A DNA stretch of 22,374 nucleotides from Bog-756 sp035534835. GTDB taxonomy: Bacteria; Actinomycetota; Acidimicrobiia; Acidimicrobiales; RAAP-2. The DNA lies in assembly GCA_035534835.1 (NCBI GenBank), contig DATLRE010000132.1, positions 1 to 22,374 of the forward strand, written 5' to 3'. Below the pieces are notes generated by a model, which made no database searches, had not been told where the DNA came from, and saw only the letters and a list, made by a program, of their open reading frames with translations. Shown in pieces: positions 14,356-22,374 of this stretch. The first letter of the stretch is position 1. Each line of letters starts with the position of its first letter. The translations under genes and the position numbers were made by a program.

Positions 14356-16389
14356 TCAGCCGGCCCGGCGTCCCCGCGACCGGACGGTCGTCTTGTGGTT
14401 GAGGAAGTCGACGAGGACGTAGTCGCCGAGTTCCCCGGGCGTGGTGGCGAACGTGCGGCCCTTGTTGATCCGTGACAGCTGGTCGACGAAGCCCCACAGG
14501 CCCCGGTCGGGGTCGAGCAGGAACGTGTTGATGGTGATCTGCGCCTTGGTGCAGCGCAGGACCTCGGCCAGGGTGAGCTCGAGCGTCTCGGGTACGGGCG
14601 GGTAGTTGAAGAAGACGTCGTAACCGAGTCCGCCGTCGTAGGGGATGATGTGCGCCGTCGGCTCCCCGTCGGTCACCAGGATGATCTGCTTGGTCCCCTG
14701 CTGATGGGCGAGCATCTTGCGGGCGAGGATCAGGCCGTGCTGGAGGTTGGTCCCGTACACGTAGTCCCAGCTGACCGTGGGCAGGTCCTCGGGCTCGATC
14801 TCGCGGGCCACCTCGGAGAACCCGACCAGCCCGAGGTAGTCCCGGGGGAACCGCGACGAGATGAGCGTGTGCAGGGCCAGGGCCATCTTCTTCGCGGGTA
14901 CGAAGTTGTCGCGCATCGGCATCGACAGCGACAGGTCGAGCAGGAGCACGGTGGCCGACCGGGTGAGCGCCTCGGTCTCGATCACCTCGAAGTCGTCGGG
15001 GTGGAGCCGCACCGGGACGCCGCTGCCGGCCCGGCGCACGGCGTTGTGGACGGTGCGCGACAGGTCGAGGTTGAACGGATCGCCGTACTCGTAGGGCTTG
15101 GTGGTCTCCTCGCGGTCGTGGCCGGTGCCGGTCCACGTGGTGGCGTGGTTCCCCACCCGGTCCTTGGTCAGCTGGGAGAACAGGTCCGACAGCGCCTGCT
15201 GGCCGATCCGGCGGGTGCCCTTCGGCGTCAGCTCGTAGCGCCCCTCGCGCTGGTCGATGAGCCCGGCCTCCTCGAGCTGCTTGGCCAGCTTCGCCAAGCG
15301 GTCGAGGGAGTCGGCGGCGGCGTCGCCGAGGCTCCGGCGTACCTTGTCCAGATCGACCTCGGACAGTGAGGCCGGCGAGTTGGCCGATCGTAGGTAGCCC
15401 TCGAGCTCGTCGAGGTCGCGCAGACGGCCGGCGGCGTCGGTCCCCTCGCCCATACCCATCGGGTCGTCGCCGCGGAACCGGAACCGCTGCTCCCAACCCG
15501 CATCCGGAAACGCCTTCTGGAGGTTGCCGGCCAGCCGGTCGACCTGCCACCGCAGGTCCATGTCCTCGAGGAGGGACTCGGCCAGCCCCTGGAGCTGTGC
15601 CCGCTGCTCCGGCGACATGGAGTTCCACATGGCCTGGGCCGCCGCCATGCGGGCGGCCAGCTGCTCGAGCAGTTCGTCGAGGTCCTTCGGGTTCCCCGGG
15701 AAGAGGTCGCCGAACTCCTCCATGAACGAGGCGAAGCTCGGATCGATCGGATCGCCCGCCTCGCGCTGCTCGATCATCCGGTTGAGGGCGTCGAACCCCT
15801 GGCGCATGTGCTCGAGCTGGGCCGGGTCGGGGTTCGCCAGGGCCTCGGACACCTGGTCGAAGTAGGTCTTCGCGACCTCCTCGCGCAGTCGCTCCAGGAG
15901 CGCCTCGAAGTGCTCGCGGGCCTCGGAGGACACGAATTCGTAGTGCTGCAGCGAACGCACCTGGCCGGCCAGGTCGTTGGGCAGCAGGTCGAGCTCCATC
16001 CGGCGCTCGGTGGCGACCTGGTCGGTGACCTCCTGGCGGCGCCGGTCGCCGGAGTCGCGGGCATCGGACTCGAGGCGCTCGATCCCGAGCCGCTCCTCGC
16101 GCAGCACCTCCTGGAGTTCCTCGGCGATCTCGGTGAAGGCGCCCCCGAGGTCCCCCTGCTCGAGCAGCTCCTCGCGCTCGGCGCGCAGCCGGTCGAGCAG
16201 GTCGCGCAGGCCCTGCACCTGGTCGCCGTCGGGGGTCTGCCAGCCCCGGTTCAGCATCCGCTGCAGTGCCTCCTGCAGGTCACCGTTGGCGAGCAGGTCG
16301 TCCGTCAGCTGCCGGAGGACGGCGTCGGCGTCGTCGGCCGCCGACTCCTGGGACCCGTCCCACCGCCGGTAGTCGTACCGCCAGGTCAT
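14356..16389 (-). CDS. VWA-domain (MIDAS) protein paired with AAA+ ATPase
   Basis: A 677-residue protein. Residues 1-310 are mainly charged helices. Residues 360-405 (LEEAGLIDQREGRYELTPKGTRRIGQQAL) look like a winged-helix segment. The VWA domain lies at about 475-660, with an intact metal site: D485-L-S487-L-S489, T547 and D574. The sequence KPYEYGDPFNLDLSRTVHNAV before it is typical of this actinobacterial family, similar to mycobacterial Rv0959-type proteins as I recall. VWA partners of MoxR or chelatase-type ATPases act as adaptors that bind a target protein through the metal site, for remodelling or metal insertion. Its ATG overlaps the stop of the ATPase gene by four bases (ATGA), so translation is coupled. 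The target is unknown. Confidence 0.87.
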   Translation of the reverse strand: MTWRYDYRRWDGSQESAADDADAVLRQLTDDLLANGDLQEALQRMLNRGWQTPDGDQVQGLRDLLDRLRAEREELLEQGDLGGAFTEIAEELQEVLREERLGIERLESDARDSGDRRRQEVTDQVATERRMELDLLPNDLAGQVRSLQHYEFVSSEAREHFEALLERLREEVAKTYFDQVSEALANPDPAQLEHMRQGFDALNRMIEQREAGDPIDPSFASFMEEFGDLFPGNPKDLDELLEQLAARMAAAQAMWNSMSPEQRAQLQGLAESLLEDMDLRWQVDRLAGNLQKAFPDAGWEQRFRFRGDDPMGMGEGTDAAGRLRDLDELEGYLRSANSPASLSEVDLDKVRRSLGDAAADSLDRLAKLAKQLEEAGLIDQREGRYELTPKGTRRIGQQALSDLFSQLTKDRVGNHATTWTGTGHDREETTKPYEYGDPFNLDLSRTVHNAVRRAGSGVPVRLHPDDFEVIETEALTRSATVLLLDLSLSMPMRDNFVPAKKMALALHTLISSRFPRDYLGLVGFSEVAREIEPEDLPTVSWDYVYGTNLQHGLILARKMLAHQQGTKQIILVTDGEPTAHIIPYDGGLGYDVFFNYPPVPETLELTLAEVLRCTKAQITINTFLLDPDRGLWGFVDQLSRINKGRTFATTPGELGDYVLVDFLNHKTTVRSRGRRAG

Positions 16390-17891
16390 CCCCGGCCCCG
16401 ATAGGTCGCACGGGGGCCGGCGGCCTCCTTGTTGAGGCGCTTGGTGAGGTGGAGCCCCTCGAGGATGAACTCGGTGGCGCTCGCCACCATGGCCGGGTCC
16501 TCGGATCCGCCGGTCAGGGCCAGCACCGGCGCCGACAGCGCCGGCACCCGCTCGAGCGTCTCGGCGTATGCGGTGGACGGCAGGTCGTCACCGGCGTGGA
16601 CCACGGTGTCCTCGGTGAACGCCCCCACGACCGCCTGGGGTTCCGCCAGGTGCACCCGCCGCCGGAACACCAGGAGCACGGCTCCGTTGAGCAGCTGCGA
16701 CAGGATCGCCTCCTCGCGTCCCTCCTCGAGCGACTCGATCTCGACCTTGCCCTGCGTCGAGGAGAGGAGAGACTGGAGGTCCGACACCCGAGGCACGGCC
16801 TCGGCCTCGCCGTTGCGGAGCGCCCGGCGGGTGGCGTTGGCCACCAGCGTCTCGTAGTTGGCGATCGTGAGGCGCACCGACACCCCCGAGCGCTGGTTCA
16901 GGTGCGGGCTCTGGCGGGCCAGCTGGCTGAGCTCCGCCACCACCTCGGCCATGAACGCGGGAACCGCCACCCGCGGGGCGCCCACCGTGCCGGGCCCGCC
17001 GGCGTCGCCGCGGCCGGGGAGGTCGGCCTCGAGCTCGGCGATGCGGAGCTCGGTGGCCGCGTCGGGCGGGTAGTGGGTCCGGATCTGGGCCCCGAACCGG
17101 TCCTTCAACGGCGTGATGATGCGCCCGCGGTTCGTGTAGTCCTCGGGATTGGCGGTGGCCACCAGCACGATGTCGAGCGGGAGGCGGACCCGGTGCCCGC
17201 GGATCTGGACGTCGCGCTCCTCGAGCACGTTGAGCAGGCCCACCTGGATGCGCTCGGCCAGGTCGGGGAGCTCGTTGACGGCGAAGATCCCCCGGTTGAG
17301 CCGGGGGACGAGGCCGTAGTGGATGGTGAGCTCGTCGGACAGGTAGCGGCCCTCGGCCACCCGGATGGGGTCGACCTCGCCGATCAGGTCGGCGATGGAC
17401 GTGTCGGGGGTAGCGAGCTTCTCCCCGTAGCGCTCGCTGCGGTGCACCCAGGCCACGGGCAGGTCGTCGCCCGCTTCGGCCAGCAGGTCCTTGGCGAACC
17501 GCGAGATCGGGTGGAACGGGTCGTCGTTGATCTCCGAGTGGGCCACGATCGGGAGCCACTCGTCGAGCAGGCCGACGAGCGAACGGATGATCCGCGTCTT
17601 GGCCTGTCCGCGCTCGCCCAGCAGGATCAGGTCGTGGCCGGCGAGGACGGCGTTCTCGAGCTGGGGGAGGACGGTGTCCTCGAACCCGAGCACGCCACTG
17701 ACGAGGGGCTGGCCGGCGGCGATGCGGGCCGAGGCGTTCCGGCGGATCTCGTCCGCCACGGACATCGGGGACCACCCGGCCTGACGGAGCGCGCCCAGCG
17801 TGGTGATGTCCGGAGGCGGTGTGAGCCGGGCGGCGAGGTCGATGGGCGTTCCGGCGTCGTCGGTGCGGCGGGAGGGCTCCGGGGTAGTCAT
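16386..17891 (-). CDS. AAA+ ATPase of the Mg-chelatase/MoxR type
   Basis: A 501-residue AAA+ protein. The Walker A is G92-ERGQAKT-99; the Walker B region is FAVNELPDL at 203-211, with V-N-E where many AAA+ proteins have D-E; sensor 1 lies in VATANPED (244-251), and DRFG (264-267) may supply an arginine finger. This resembles the chelatase-like family that includes mycobacterial Rv0958. It should form a ring that uses ATP to remodel a client presented by the VWA partner encoded next. No other chelatase or chlorophyll/cobalamin genes are nearby, so metal chelation is not supported. ATG 17891 is chosen over a frame start at 17936 because MTTPEPS begins the aligned part; it has no strong ribosome site. 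Confidence 0.88.
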   Translation of the reverse strand: MTTPEPSRRTDDAGTPIDLAARLTPPPDITTLGALRQAGWSPMSVADEIRRNASARIAAGQPLVSGVLGFEDTVLPQLENAVLAGHDLILLGERGQAKTRIIRSLVGLLDEWLPIVAHSEINDDPFHPISRFAKDLLAEAGDDLPVAWVHRSERYGEKLATPDTSIADLIGEVDPIRVAEGRYLSDELTIHYGLVPRLNRGIFAVNELPDLAERIQVGLLNVLEERDVQIRGHRVRLPLDIVLVATANPEDYTNRGRIITPLKDRFGAQIRTHYPPDAATELRIAELEADLPGRGDAGGPGTVGAPRVAVPAFMAEVVAELSQLARQSPHLNQRSGVSVRLTIANYETLVANATRRALRNGEAEAVPRVSDLQSLLSSTQGKVEIESLEEGREEAILSQLLNGAVLLVFRRRVHLAEPQAVVGAFTEDTVVHAGDDLPSTAYAETLERVPALSAPVLALTGGSEDPAMVASATEFILEGLHLTKRLNKEAAGPRATYRGRG

Positions 17892-17944
17892 GGGGACGAG
17901 CCTACGCGGGGCGTCGGCGGTGCGGTGCGGCGGCACCTCGGCGC

Positions 17945-18118
17945 CCGCCGGACACGATTCCGGCGGTCCCGGCCCCGGACGGGGACACCGGGTTTCGCAC
18001 GCCGTGCCCAGGGGTGGAATGATGAGGGCCTGCCAGCTCGCAGACCCCTGGGACTGCGCGCGTCGTGGCGCAACGCGCCACGCGGACCACGGCCCGGAAC
18101 GGCCGCACTATTCGGCCG
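17945..18118. promoter_or_regulatory. Cluster of inverted repeats between the AAA+ gene and sdhC
   Basis: The gap between the divergent starts holds four exact inverted repeats. CCGCCGGA (17945-17952) pairs with 17959-17966. CCCAGGGGT (18007-18015) pairs with 18044-18052 over 28 bases. CGTGGCGC (18064-18071) pairs with 18075-18082 over AAC. CGGCCG lies at 18100-18105 and 18113-18118. GC-rich DNA yields chance stems, but this density, just upstream of a respiratory operon, suggests operators or a folded leader. No clear promoter hexamers were found. Confidence 0.5.
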
Positions 18119-18169
18119 GACACGGCCCGATGAGGGAGATGAGCGTTGACGACGTTGGAGGACCCATCA

Positions 18170-18982
18170 GTGAGCCCGGCGGTCACCCCGGTCGTCCTGG
18201 GCGGGGCACGGGGCGGGCCGGATGTGGCCACCCTCCGGACCGACCGCTACTGGGTCCAACCCGTGGTGACGTTCGCCGTGCTCACGTCCTTCGTGGCCTA
18301 CGCCAGCTGGGCCGCCTTCGTGAACAAGAACTACTACGTCGGCGCCCCGTTCAACCGGGACCTGATCTCCCCCTTCTACTCCCCCTGCCTCACGGCGAGC
18401 TGCGTCCCCGGCAGCCACCCGTCGACGGTCATCACCTGGTGGACGATCTCGCCGGCGTTGCTCATCCTCATCTTCCCGCTCGGCTTCCGGATGACCTGCT
18501 ACTACTACCGCAAGGCGTACTACCGGTCGTTCTGGCTGGCGCCCCCGGCCTGCGCGGTGTCCGACGGGCACGGCAGCTACACCGGTGAGTCCCGGTTCCC
18601 GCTGCTCCTCCAGAACGCCCACCGGTACTTCTTCTACTTCGGCCTCGTCTTCAACGTGATCCTCACCATCGACGCCGTCGTGGCCTTCCGCCAGCCCGGC
18701 CTCGGCTGGGGCGTCAGCGTCGGCACCGTGGTCCTCTGCATCAACGCCACGCTGCTGTGGCTCTACTCCCTCAGCTGCCACGCCTGTCGGCACCTGTGCG
18801 GCGGCGGGGTCAAGCAGTTCTCCAAGGCGCCCATCCGGCACAAGCTCTGGAAGGCGCTCACACCGCTGAACGGGAAGCACATGCTGTTCGCCTGGATGAG
18901 CCTCGTCTTCGTGGCCCTGACCGACCTGTACGTGCGCCTGGTGGCCAGCGGGGCCATCCACGACGCCGGCTTCCACTTCTGA
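18170..18982 (+). CDS. sdhC: Succinate dehydrogenase membrane subunit, Sdh1 type
   Basis: A 270-residue membrane protein with about five helices (30-50, 88-106, 150-172, 183-203, 237-257). It passes electrons from the iron-sulfur subunit to quinone. The sequence and the order sdhC-sdhA-sdhB, with no separate sdhD, match mycobacterial Sdh1 (Rv0249c type). H151 (LLQNAHRYFF) and the SCHACRHLCGG segment (202-212; C203, H204, C206, H207, C210) are possible cofactor ligands. Two starts are possible: GTG 18170, with GGAGGA seven bases before it (used here), and TTG 18146, with AGGGAG seven bases before it, adding eight residues. sdhA follows after 13 bases. Confidence 0.88.
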   Translation: MSPAVTPVVLGGARGGPDVATLRTDRYWVQPVVTFAVLTSFVAYASWAAFVNKNYYVGAPFNRDLISPFYSPCLTASCVPGSHPSTVITWWTISPALLILIFPLGFRMTCYYYRKAYYRSFWLAPPACAVSDGHGSYTGESRFPLLLQNAHRYFFYFGLVFNVILTIDAVVAFRQPGLGWGVSVGTVVLCINATLLWLYSLSCHACRHLCGGGVKQFSKAPIRHKLWKALTPLNGKHMLFAWMSLVFVALTDLYVRLVASGAIHDAGFHF

Positions 18983-18995
18983 GAGCGACGAACAC

Positions 18996-20837
18996 ATGAC
19001 CGACTACGAGACCCACGAATTCGACGTCATCATCATCGGGGCCGGCGGTGCCGGCCTGCGTGCGGCCGTCGAGGCCCAGGCCATGGGCCTGCGCACCGCG
19101 GTGGTGTGCAAGTCGCTGCTGGGCAAGGCGCACACCGTCATGGCCGAGGGCGGCATGGCCGCGGCCATGGGCAACGTCTACGCCGAGGACAACTGGAAGG
19201 TGCACTTCCGCGACACGATGCGGGGCGGGAAGCTCCTCAACAACTGGCGCATGGCGCAGCTGCACGCCCAGGAGGCCCCGGACCGGGTCCGCGAGCTCGA
19301 GGCGTGGGGCGCCCTGTTCGACCGGACCGAGGACGGACTGATCCTCCAGCGGGACTTCGGCGGCCACCGGTACGCCCGGCTGGCCCACGTGGGCGACCGG
19401 ACGGGCCTCGAGCTGATCCGCACCATGCAGCAGAAGGCCGTGGCCGACGGCATGGAGGTCTTCATGGAGCTGAAGGTGCTCCGCCTGCTGCACGACGCCC
19501 AGGGCGCGGTGTCCGGCCTCGTCGGCTACTGGCGGCCCACCGGAGGATTCGTCGTGCTGAAGGCCAAGGCGGTGGTGCTCGCCACCGGCGGCGTCGGCAA
19601 GAGCTGGATGTATACGTCCAACTCCTGGGAGTCGACCGGCGACGGCCACGCCATGGCGCTGTGGGCCGGGGCCGACCTCATCGACATGGAGTGCGTCCAG
19701 TTCCACCCGACCGGGATGGTCTGGCCGCTGTCGGTCCGGGGCATCCTGGTGACCGAGGGCGTCCGGGGCGACGGCGGCGTGCTGCGCAACTCGGAGGGCG
19801 ACCGGTTCATGTTCGACTACGTGCCCGACATGTTCCGGGCCGAGACGGCCGACTCCGAGGACGAGGCCGACAAGTGGTACGACGACCACACCGCCGGCCG
19901 CCGGCCTCCCGAGCTCCTCCCCCGCGACGAGGTCGCCCGCTCGATCAACTCCGAGGTGAAGGCCGGCCGGGGCAGCCCCCACGGTGGCGTCTTCCTCGAC
20001 ATCGCCACCCGGCGGACGGCGGAGGACATCCGTCGTCGCCTGCCGTCCATGTACCACCAGTTCAAGGAGCTGGCCGGCGTGGACATCACGGCCGAGGCGA
20101 TGGAGGTGGGCCCGACCTGCCACTACATCATGGGTGGGGTCCGGGTCGATGCCGACTCGACCGCCGCCACCGTTCCGGGCCTGTTCGCCGCCGGCGAGGT
20201 GGCCGGGGGCATGCACGGCGCCAACCGCCTCGGTGGCAACTCGCTCTCCGACCTGTTGGTGTTCGGGCGCAGGGCCGGGATCGGCGCCGCCGAGTTCGCC
20301 TCGGGCCGCACCGGCGAGGTCACCCTGGACGAGGGGCAGATCCAGGAGGCCATCGACGCCGCCGTCGCCCCGTTCACCCGCGAGGGCGGCGAGAACCCGT
20401 ACGACATCCAGCAGGACCTCCAGGAGACGATGCAGAGCCTCGTCGGGATCATCCGCACCGGGTCCGAGCTCGAGGAGGCCCTCGGCAAGATCGAGGTGCT
20501 CGAGGAACGGGCCGCCAACATCTCGCTGACGGGCGGCACCAAGTACAACCCGGGGTGGAACCTCACCACCGACCTCCCGTCGATGCTCACCGTCTCGAAG
20601 TGCACGGCGCTCGGGGCCCTCAACCGCAAGGAGAGCCGTGGCGGCCAGACCCGCGACGACTTCCCGACGGCCGACCCCGAGATGGGCAAGGTCAACTTCG
20701 TCGAGCGCATCCCGGACCCGTCGGCCGCCCCGCGCGGCGTCGGCGGCACCCCGTCGGTGCGGTCGATCACCAGCCAGCCCGAACCGGTGCCGGTGATGCC
20801 GGACGACCTGAAGGCACTACTCGAGGAGGCGAACTGA
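18996..20837 (+). CDS. sdhA: Succinate dehydrogenase flavoprotein subunit
   Basis: A 613-residue protein that oxidises succinate to fumarate on the cytoplasmic side. The FAD Rossmann motif GAGGAG is at 15-20, and H46 in GKAHTVMAEGG is the expected covalent FAD attachment site. QFHPTG, LVTEGVRGDGGVLRN, HYIMGGVRVD and AAGEVAGGMHGANRLGGNSL are the active-site and FAD-binding segments typical of the family. Its length is that of normal SdhA. The order and sequence resemble mycobacterial Sdh1 SdhA. The stop overlaps the sdhB start by one base (TGATG). Confidence 0.96.
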   Translation: MTDYETHEFDVIIIGAGGAGLRAAVEAQAMGLRTAVVCKSLLGKAHTVMAEGGMAAAMGNVYAEDNWKVHFRDTMRGGKLLNNWRMAQLHAQEAPDRVRELEAWGALFDRTEDGLILQRDFGGHRYARLAHVGDRTGLELIRTMQQKAVADGMEVFMELKVLRLLHDAQGAVSGLVGYWRPTGGFVVLKAKAVVLATGGVGKSWMYTSNSWESTGDGHAMALWAGADLIDMECVQFHPTGMVWPLSVRGILVTEGVRGDGGVLRNSEGDRFMFDYVPDMFRAETADSEDEADKWYDDHTAGRRPPELLPRDEVARSINSEVKAGRGSPHGGVFLDIATRRTAEDIRRRLPSMYHQFKELAGVDITAEAMEVGPTCHYIMGGVRVDADSTAATVPGLFAAGEVAGGMHGANRLGGNSLSDLLVFGRRAGIGAAEFASGRTGEVTLDEGQIQEAIDAAVAPFTREGGENPYDIQQDLQETMQSLVGIIRTGSELEEALGKIEVLEERAANISLTGGTKYNPGWNLTTDLPSMLTVSKCTALGALNRKESRGGQTRDDFPTADPEMGKVNFVERIPDPSAAPRGVGGTPSVRSITSQPEPVPVMPDDLKALLEEAN

Positions 20838-21808
20838 TGGCCGAGGAGATCGTCCGGAGCGACCAGAGCGGCGAGGTCACCATGCGCATCTGGCGCGGCG
20901 ACGACCAGGGCGGCGAGTTCGCCGAGTACGTGATGCCGGCCCAGGAGGGCGAGGTCGTCCTCGACGTGATCCACCGCGTCCAGGCCACCGAGGCCCCCGA
21001 CCTGGCGTGCCGGTGGAACTGCAAGGCCGGCAAGTGCGGCTCGTGCTCCGCGGAGATCAACGGCCGTCCGTCGCTCATGTGCATGACCCGGATGGACACG
21101 CTGCCCGTCGGCGAGACGGTGACCGTCGCGCCCATGCGCGCGTTCCCCGTGATCCGGGACCTCGTCACCGACGTCTCGTACAACTACGAGGTGGCGAAGC
21201 GGATCCCGCCGCTCAGCGCCCGGCCGAAGACGGCCGACGAGGAGGAGGCCGGCGGCTACCGGATGGCCCAGATCGACGTGGAGCGGAGCCAGGAGTTCCG
21301 CAAGTGCATCGAGTGCTTCCTGTGCCAGGACGTCTGCCACGTGGTCCGCGACCACGAGGAGAACAAGACGGCCTACGCCGGTCCCCGGTTCTTCATCCGC
21401 TCGGCCGAGCTGGAGATGCACCCGCTCGACACCAACGACCGTCGCCAGCTCCTCCAGGAGGAGCAGGGCCTCGGAAAGTGCAACATCACCAAGTGCTGCA
21501 CCGAGGTCTGCCCGGAGCACATCAAGATCACCGACAACGCCATCATCCCGCTGAAGGAGCGGGTCGTCGACGCCAAGTACGACCCGGTGGCGTGGCTCGG
21601 CCGCAAGATCCGCAAGCGGACCAAGCGCACCGCCGACGAGGCCGCTACCGAGGCGCCGTCGTCCGGGCCGGCCGCGGTGCTGCCGGCGGGCGGTGTCCAC
21701 GGCGTGCCCCAGCCCGGCGCCTTCGACGAGCCCGTGCTGGCCACGGCCACGGCCCCGGTGACGTCGGCCCCGTCGGACACCGCGCCGCACGACGACCCCC
21801 CGGCGTGA
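20837..21808 (+). CDS. sdhB: Succinate dehydrogenase iron-sulfur subunit
   Basis: A 323-residue protein that links flavin to quinone. The [2Fe-2S] ligands are C62, C67, C70 and C82 in NCKAGKCGSC...LMC; the second half has C157-x2-C160-x2-C163-x3-C167 and a further group C215, C220, C221, C225 for the [4Fe-4S] and [3Fe-4S] clusters. The RWNCKAGKCGSC form is typical of the mycobacterial Sdh1 type. From about residue 260 an extra tail of some 60 residues, rich in Ala, Pro and Ser, extends past the usual end. The GGAGG ribosome site lies inside the end of sdhA, eight bases before the ATG, supporting coupled translation. Confidence 0.95.
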   Translation: MAEEIVRSDQSGEVTMRIWRGDDQGGEFAEYVMPAQEGEVVLDVIHRVQATEAPDLACRWNCKAGKCGSCSAEINGRPSLMCMTRMDTLPVGETVTVAPMRAFPVIRDLVTDVSYNYEVAKRIPPLSARPKTADEEEAGGYRMAQIDVERSQEFRKCIECFLCQDVCHVVRDHEENKTAYAGPRFFIRSAELEMHPLDTNDRRQLLQEEQGLGKCNITKCCTEVCPEHIKITDNAIIPLKERVVDAKYDPVAWLGRKIRKRTKRTADEAATEAPSSGPAAVLPAGGVHGVPQPGAFDEPVLATATAPVTSAPSDTAPHDDPPA

Positions 21809-21830
21809 GCCGGTCCCCGGCTCCCGTCAC

Positions 21831-22259
21831 GTGCCCCGCTTCCTGACCGAGGACTGGGTCGAGGCGTTCAACGAGGCGCTGGCCGGCGTGCTCCTGCCCG
21901 CCCCCGGCCCGGACGCCGGACTGGCGGCGGCCGACGGCCGGTTCAGCGTGGCCCAGGAGGTACGTGGCGGGCCCGACGGCGACGTGCGGCTGGTGCTGCG
22001 GGCCGGGGAGGGAACGCTGGTGCTGGAGATCGGGCCGCTCGAGCCGGCGGGCGCAGGCGCTCCGGACGCCGACGTGACCATTGCCCTCCGGTACGCCGAC
22101 GCGGCGGCGCTCGCCCAGGGCCGGCACTCCCCGGCCGAGGCGCTCAACGCCGGACGGATCCGCGTCCGGGGCGACCTGTCCGTGCTGGCGGCCGGCCAGG
22201 AGCTCCTGCAGGCCGCCCGGGACCACACCCGGGACCTCGACGCCGACACCACCTACTGA
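21831..22259 (+). CDS. SCP2-like sterol-carrier domain protein
   Basis: A 142-residue protein with the layout of an SCP2 (sterol carrier protein 2-like) domain: a mixed beta segment (GDVRLVLRAGEGTLVLEIGPL), DADVTIALRYADAAALAQGRHSPAEALNAGRIRVRGDLSVLAAGQELL and a last helix. IRVRGDLSVL near the end is a common SCP2 signature. Such proteins bind lipids or other hydrophobic molecules; the ligand cannot be told here. The start is GTG 21831, 22 bases after the sdhB stop, without a strong ribosome site. It may be the last gene of the sdh mRNA or separate from it. Confidence 0.75.
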   Translation: MPRFLTEDWVEAFNEALAGVLLPAPGPDAGLAAADGRFSVAQEVRGGPDGDVRLVLRAGEGTLVLEIGPLEPAGAGAPDADVTIALRYADAAALAQGRHSPAEALNAGRIRVRGDLSVLAAGQELLQAARDHTRDLDADTTY

Positions 22260-22326
22260 CCGGTCGCCGGCGGTGCCCGAGCCGGTGTTGTAGACAGGGG
22301 CCGTCGCACCGACCGGGAGGCGCACC

Positions 22327-22374
22327 GTGGACATCCTGAGCAGCCGCATCCTCCTCCGCCCCGCCGACCTCGGG
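22327..22374 (+). CDS. Start of a VOC/glyoxalase-like protein (cut by window end)
   Basis: Sixteen codons from GTG 22327 encode MDILSSRILLRPADLG. This resembles the first strand of actinobacterial VOC (glyoxalase/dioxygenase superfamily) proteins, which often start ILxSRxLLRPxD. GGGAGG lies six bases before the start. With so little sequence, the family call is a guess from the N-terminus. TTGTAGACA at 22287-22295 may belong to its promoter. Confidence 0.5.
   Translation, partial: MDILSSRILLRPADLG

Noticed and set aside
18858..20216. Long minus-strand open frames opposite sdhA and sdhB
   Set aside because: His/Val/Gly-rich shadow translations of a clearly conserved gene.

Overview
This is a high-GC actinobacterial chromosome segment. 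Two WhiB-family genes, a UPF0182 membrane protein, a DUF2342 (zincin-like) protein, a Lon-type PDZ protease and a mycobacterial Sdh1-type succinate dehydrogenase all point to Actinomycetota. The mix of genes (mreB, HEAT protein, DivIVA-domain protein) suggests a deep-branching class such as Acidimicrobiia, but that placement is inferred.

Layout. 1-487: tail of a transposase-like gene at the left edge, followed by a gene-poor spacer and an initiator tRNA (742-815, minus). 998-7186 (minus): an envelope-associated series of PDZ/Lon-like protease, DivIVA-domain protein with a phage MuF-like C-terminal motif, and UPF0182 membrane protein. 7196-11542: a HEAT-repeat protein (+), mreB (-), a membrane-anchored HtrA-like protein whose catalytic triad appears lost (+), and a DUF2342 protein without an HExxH motif (+). 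As I recall, UPF0182, PDZ/Lon and DUF2342 genes are close neighbours in mycobacteria and streptomycetes, so this looks like an expanded version of a conserved envelope locus. 11587-14332: a small unknown protein, two WhiB-type iron-sulfur regulators on either side of a glutamate formiminotransferase, and a small helix-turn-helix protein. The intergenic DNA here has direct repeats and a terminator/attenuator-like hairpin. 14356-17891 (minus): a translationally coupled AAA+ ATPase and VWA/MIDAS protein. 18170-21808 (+): sdhC-sdhA-sdhB, with an SCP2-like protein behind them and the first 16 codons of a VOC/glyoxalase-like gene at the right edge.

How it may work together. The left half looks like cell-envelope growth and protein quality control (MreB, DivIVA-like protein, one intact membrane protease, two apparently inactive protease relatives). 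The middle is regulatory. The right half is respiration (succinate to quinone) beside an AAA+/VWA chaperone-like pair of unknown target.

The strongest candidates for something undescribed are the DivIVA-MuF fusion, the adjacent pseudo-HtrA and motif-less DUF2342 genes, a perfect 18-bp inverted repeat between mreB and the pseudo-HtrA gene, and the structured leaders of whiB2 and the sdh operon. No CRISPR array, complete insertion sequence or rRNA was seen.
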